A stretch of 45,889 nt of DNA. Source: an uncultured Flavobacteriales bacterium. Its GTDB lineage: Bacteria; Bacteroidota; Bacteroidia; Flavobacteriales_G; NORP312. Both the position numbers and the translations under genes were made by a program. Shown here piece after piece: positions 43,736-45,889 of this stretch. The notes below the pieces were generated by a model. The model was not told where the DNA came from and did no database searches. It saw only the letters and a program-made list of their open reading frames with translations. Position 1 is the stretch's first letter; the number at the start of each line of letters is the position of its first letter. The stretch is from assembly GCA_905480125.1 (NCBI GenBank), contig CAJQPE010000015.1, forward strand, positions 1 to 45,889. Direction: 5' to 3'.

Positions 43736-44326
43736 TTAAGATAGTGTTAACCTTAGCTCTTTCTCTTCGATTAATTTTCTCAGATTAATTAATGCATAAC
43801 GCATTCTTCCAAGAGCTGTGTTAATACTAACATTGGTTTCTTCAGCTATTTCTTTAAAACTGAGTTCGCTGTAGTAACGGAGTTTCAAAACCTCTTTTTG
43901 ATCACTTGGTAAGAACTCGATTAGCTTTTTAACATCGCCTTGAACTTGTATAGCCATCATTTCATCCTCAACATTTGGATCAGTTCTTTTGATTGTATCA
44001 AAAATATCAAAATCCTCATTCCCACTTGTTGTTCGCATTCTCTTCGCTTTTCTAAAATAATCAATTACCATGTTGTGAGAAATACGCATAACCCAAGGTA
44101 AGAATTTACCTTCTTCGTTATACTTACCAGCTTTGATGGTATGTATTACCTTAATAAAAACATCTTGAAAAATGTCTTCAGCAAGTTGCTTATCTTTTAA
44201 TAAATTATTAATGTAGCCAAACACACGGTCTTTGTGTCTATTGATTAACGTTTCCAAAGCTAGCTCGTTACCTTTAATGTAACAACTAACTAAATCTTGA
44301 TCAGAAATTACTTCTTGAGTACCCAT
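43736..44326 (-). CDS. RNA polymerase sigma factor, ECF (RpoE-like) family
   Basis: A 196-residue ECF sigma factor. Region 2 is visible (LINRHKDRVFGYINNLL, AEDIFQDVFIKVI, FLPWVMRISHNMVIDYFRK), which binds the -10-type element. Region 4 follows at the C-terminus (VLKLRYYSELSFKEIAEETN and SINTALGRMRYALINLRKLI), a helix-turn-helix for the -35-type element. It is first in a minus-strand operon with two small unknown genes. The upstream 317-base gap is shared with the divergent uvrA gene. The signal it responds to is not evident. Confidence 0.93.
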   Translation of the reverse strand: MGTQEVISDQDLVSCYIKGNELALETLINRHKDRVFGYINNLLKDKQLAEDIFQDVFIKVIHTIKAGKYNEEGKFLPWVMRISHNMVIDYFRKAKRMRTTSGNEDFDIFDTIKRTDPNVEDEMMAIQVQGDVKKLIEFLPSDQKEVLKLRYYSELSFKEIAEETNVSINTALGRMRYALINLRKLIEEKELRLTLS

Positions 44327-44643
44327 AATACCTACTTATTTAGTAAAAAATTGAACTTAAATTTAAAAGTAGATATTAGTCTATAGGCCTTTGTTTTTGG
44401 GTTGTTTTAAATAAAACGTCGAATTATGATTTTTGTTGTATTAAACAATAAAAACAATTTCAACAAAACAAATATACGAAAACCGATGTAAATTAGCATT
44501 GTTTAACAAAATTTAACACTTGTATGGCGAGCGTTAGCGATTAAAAATAACTTGTTGTCGATACAATTTTCCTTAAAAGTCGCACGAAATGAAATGATTT
44601 ATAGGACTAATAAAGGAATGAAAGTATATTTGACCACCCCATT
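44327..44643. other. 317-base divergent intergenic region (sigma factor / uvrA)
   Basis: The gap is AT-rich and holds the uvrA promoter-like element (44625-44632). The minus strand has a TATATTTG (44469-44476) about 140 bases upstream of the sigma factor gene. No -33 partner was found at normal spacing for either. No gene or RNA was recognised. Confidence 0.4.
44625..44632 (+). promoter_or_regulatory. Candidate -7 element of uvrA
   Basis: TATATTTG matches TAnnTTTG and ends 11 bases before the uvrA ATG (44644), which leaves a very short leader. Confidence 0.45.
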
Positions 44644-45889
44644 ATGAACAAACCCAATTTCGAAAAAATTGACACCAAAAAAAATATTCTTGTTAAAGGG
44701 GCTAGAGTTCATAATCTAAACAATATTGACGTTGCTATTCCTCGAAATCAATTAATCGTAATTACTGGTTTATCTGGGTCAGGAAAGTCATCTTTAGCTT
44801 TTGACACTTTATATGCCGAGGGACAAAGAAGATATATTGAAAGCCTATCGTCTTATGCTCGACAGTTCTTAGGGAAGATAGATAAGCCTGAAGTAGATTA
44901 TATAAAAGGGATTTCTCCTGCCATTGCAATTGAACAAAAAGTAAACACGCGTAATCCTCGTTCTACCGTTGGCACATCAACTGAAGTTTTCGATTATTTA
45001 AAACTGTTGTTTGCTCGAATCGGAAAAACTATCTCCCCTGTTTCAGGTAATGAAGTAAAACGGGATACAGTTACAAGCGTGATGAATTATATATCCCAAC
45101 TTGATCCAACTTCTAAGGTAACACTACTTGCTCCTATTACACCAAAACATGACAGAACGCTTGAAAAAGAATTAAATATTCTATTTCAACAAGGGTTTTC
45201 AAGAATAAAAATCGAAAACGAAATCATTCGCCTCGATACAAAGAACAAAATTGGAAAAACTAAGAACGCTTTTTTAGTGATTGACAGATTTGTTGCCAAC
45301 ACTGAAGATGAAGACAATGCTAATCGCATATCAGATTCTCTCCAAACTGGATTTTACGAAGGTGATGGGACTATATTGATTGAAAGTCAAACAGAAAAAG
45401 ATGAAAGTGGGAAGATCCAATCGTTCTCTAATCGGTTTGAATTAGATGGCATCACATTCGAGAAACCATCTGTTCACTTTTTTAGCTTCAATAACCCAAT
45501 CGGAGCCTGTAAAAAATGTGAGGGTTTTGGAAGTATAATTGGTATCGACCAAGATTTAGTTATTCCAAACAAAACGAAATCAATCTTCGAAGAAGCGGTT
45601 GCTTGCTGGAAAGGTGAAAAAATGAGTAAATGGAAAGGTCAACTCATTAATAATAGCCATCATTTTGATTTCCCTATTCACAAACCCTACTTTGAGCTAT
45701 CCGAAAAGCACAAAAAACTACTTTGGACAGGAAACAAACACTTTGATGGGCTTAACGCATTTTTTCAATTTGTAGAAGAGCAAAGTTTTAAGATTCAATA
45801 CCGTGTAATGTTATCTCGTTATCGAGGAAAAACAACTTGCCCTGACTGTTTGGGCAGTCGGTTACGCAAAGATGCCAACTACGTGAAAG
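44644..45889 (+). CDS. uvrA: Excinuclease ABC subunit A, N-terminal part (cut by the window edge)
   Basis: UvrA is the damage-recognition ATPase of nucleotide excision repair. The open frame from the ATG at 44644 runs off the right edge after 415 codons of a family normally about 940 residues long. The first Walker A is GLSGSGKSSLAFDTLY, followed by EGQRRYIESLSSYARQF and the DNA-interacting/UvrB-binding region (KPEVDYIKGISPAIAIEQK). The first zinc module is present: GACKKCEGFG and TTCPDCLGSRL. No frameshift was seen in the part shown. It is divergent from the sigma factor operon. Confidence 0.97.
   Translation, partial: MNKPNFEKIDTKKNILVKGARVHNLNNIDVAIPRNQLIVITGLSGSGKSSLAFDTLYAEGQRRYIESLSSYARQFLGKIDKPEVDYIKGISPAIAIEQKVNTRNPRSTVGTSTEVFDYLKLLFARIGKTISPVSGNEVKRDTVTSVMNYISQLDPTSKVTLLAPITPKHDRTLEKELNILFQQGFSRIKIENEIIRLDTKNKIGKTKNAFLVIDRFVANTEDEDNANRISDSLQTGFYEGDGTILIESQTEKDESGKIQSFSNRFELDGITFEKPSVHFFSFNNPIGACKKCEGFGSIIGIDQDLVIPNKTKSIFEEAVACWKGEKMSKWKGQLINNSHHFDFPIHKPYFELSEKHKKLLWTGNKHFDGLNAFFQFVEEQSFKIQYRVMLSRYRGKTTCPDCLGSRLRKDANYVK

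Overview
The window is about 46 kb of AT-rich chromosomal DNA from a Bacteroidota bacterium, most likely a member of the Flavobacteriales. Several things point there. Four secreted proteins end in type IX secretion (T9SS) type A sorting tails. Many genes are preceded at short distance by the Bacteroidota -7 promoter element TAnnTTTG. The proline-tRNA ligase is the short archaeal/eukaryotic type, and there are OmpP1/FadL-like and DUF6427/DUF6341-like proteins. No phage, transposase, CRISPR array or plasmid gene was seen.

Layout. 1-1562: proS followed by the start of an unidentified gene running off the left edge (both minus). 1678-4650: a Tyr/Asn-rich lipoprotein and an outer-membrane barrel. 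4787-6451: a two-gene ABC exporter. 7006-9039: a secreted esterase with a T9SS tail. 9192-13441 (minus): a packed molybdenum-cofactor operon (moeA, TauE/SafE permease, mobA, moaD, moeB-rhodanese, moaE). 13496-18204 (minus): two tandem secreted M43 metalloproteases. 18317-21282 (minus): TrkA-type K+ regulator, cystathionine gamma-synthase/lyase, and a UPF0104-type membrane protein. 21319-24693: ArsC/Spx-like protein, EamA transporter, YicC, gmk and nadD. 24681-25895: a divergent pair of membrane proteins. 26276-28534: a SulP anion transporter with an extra C-terminal domain. 28894-30876: a secreted Ig-like surface protein. 31172-31516: tRNA-Arg, tRNA-Pro and tRNA-Ser. 31749-35293: M42 aminopeptidase and a class A penicillin-binding protein (divergent). 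35415-37131: a 3-beta-HSD-like SDR overlapping a steroid 5-alpha-reductase homologue. 37160-39748: CvfB, two small proteins (one DUF1883) and a PaaI-type thioesterase. 39832-43113: a large secreted BNR-repeat protein. 43257-44326 (minus): an ECF sigma factor with two small downstream genes. 44644-right edge: the 5' part of uvrA.

How the genes work together. The Moco operon encodes sulfur activation and transfer (MoeB-rhodanese to MoaD), molybdopterin synthase (MoaD/MoaE), molybdate insertion (MoeA) and a nucleotidyltransferase (MobA). The early steps (MoaA, MoaC) are not in the window. The T9SS substrates (esterase, two proteases, Ig-like protein) are exported degradative or surface proteins. 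The remainder is mostly housekeeping: translation, nucleotide and NAD synthesis, cell wall and DNA repair. The items most worth a second look are a predicted zinc ribbon inside the penicillin-binding protein, the steroid-type reductase pair, the MoeB that lacks the usual zinc cysteines, and the sigma factor with its two unknown small partners. All family calls were made by eye from motifs; no database search was run.
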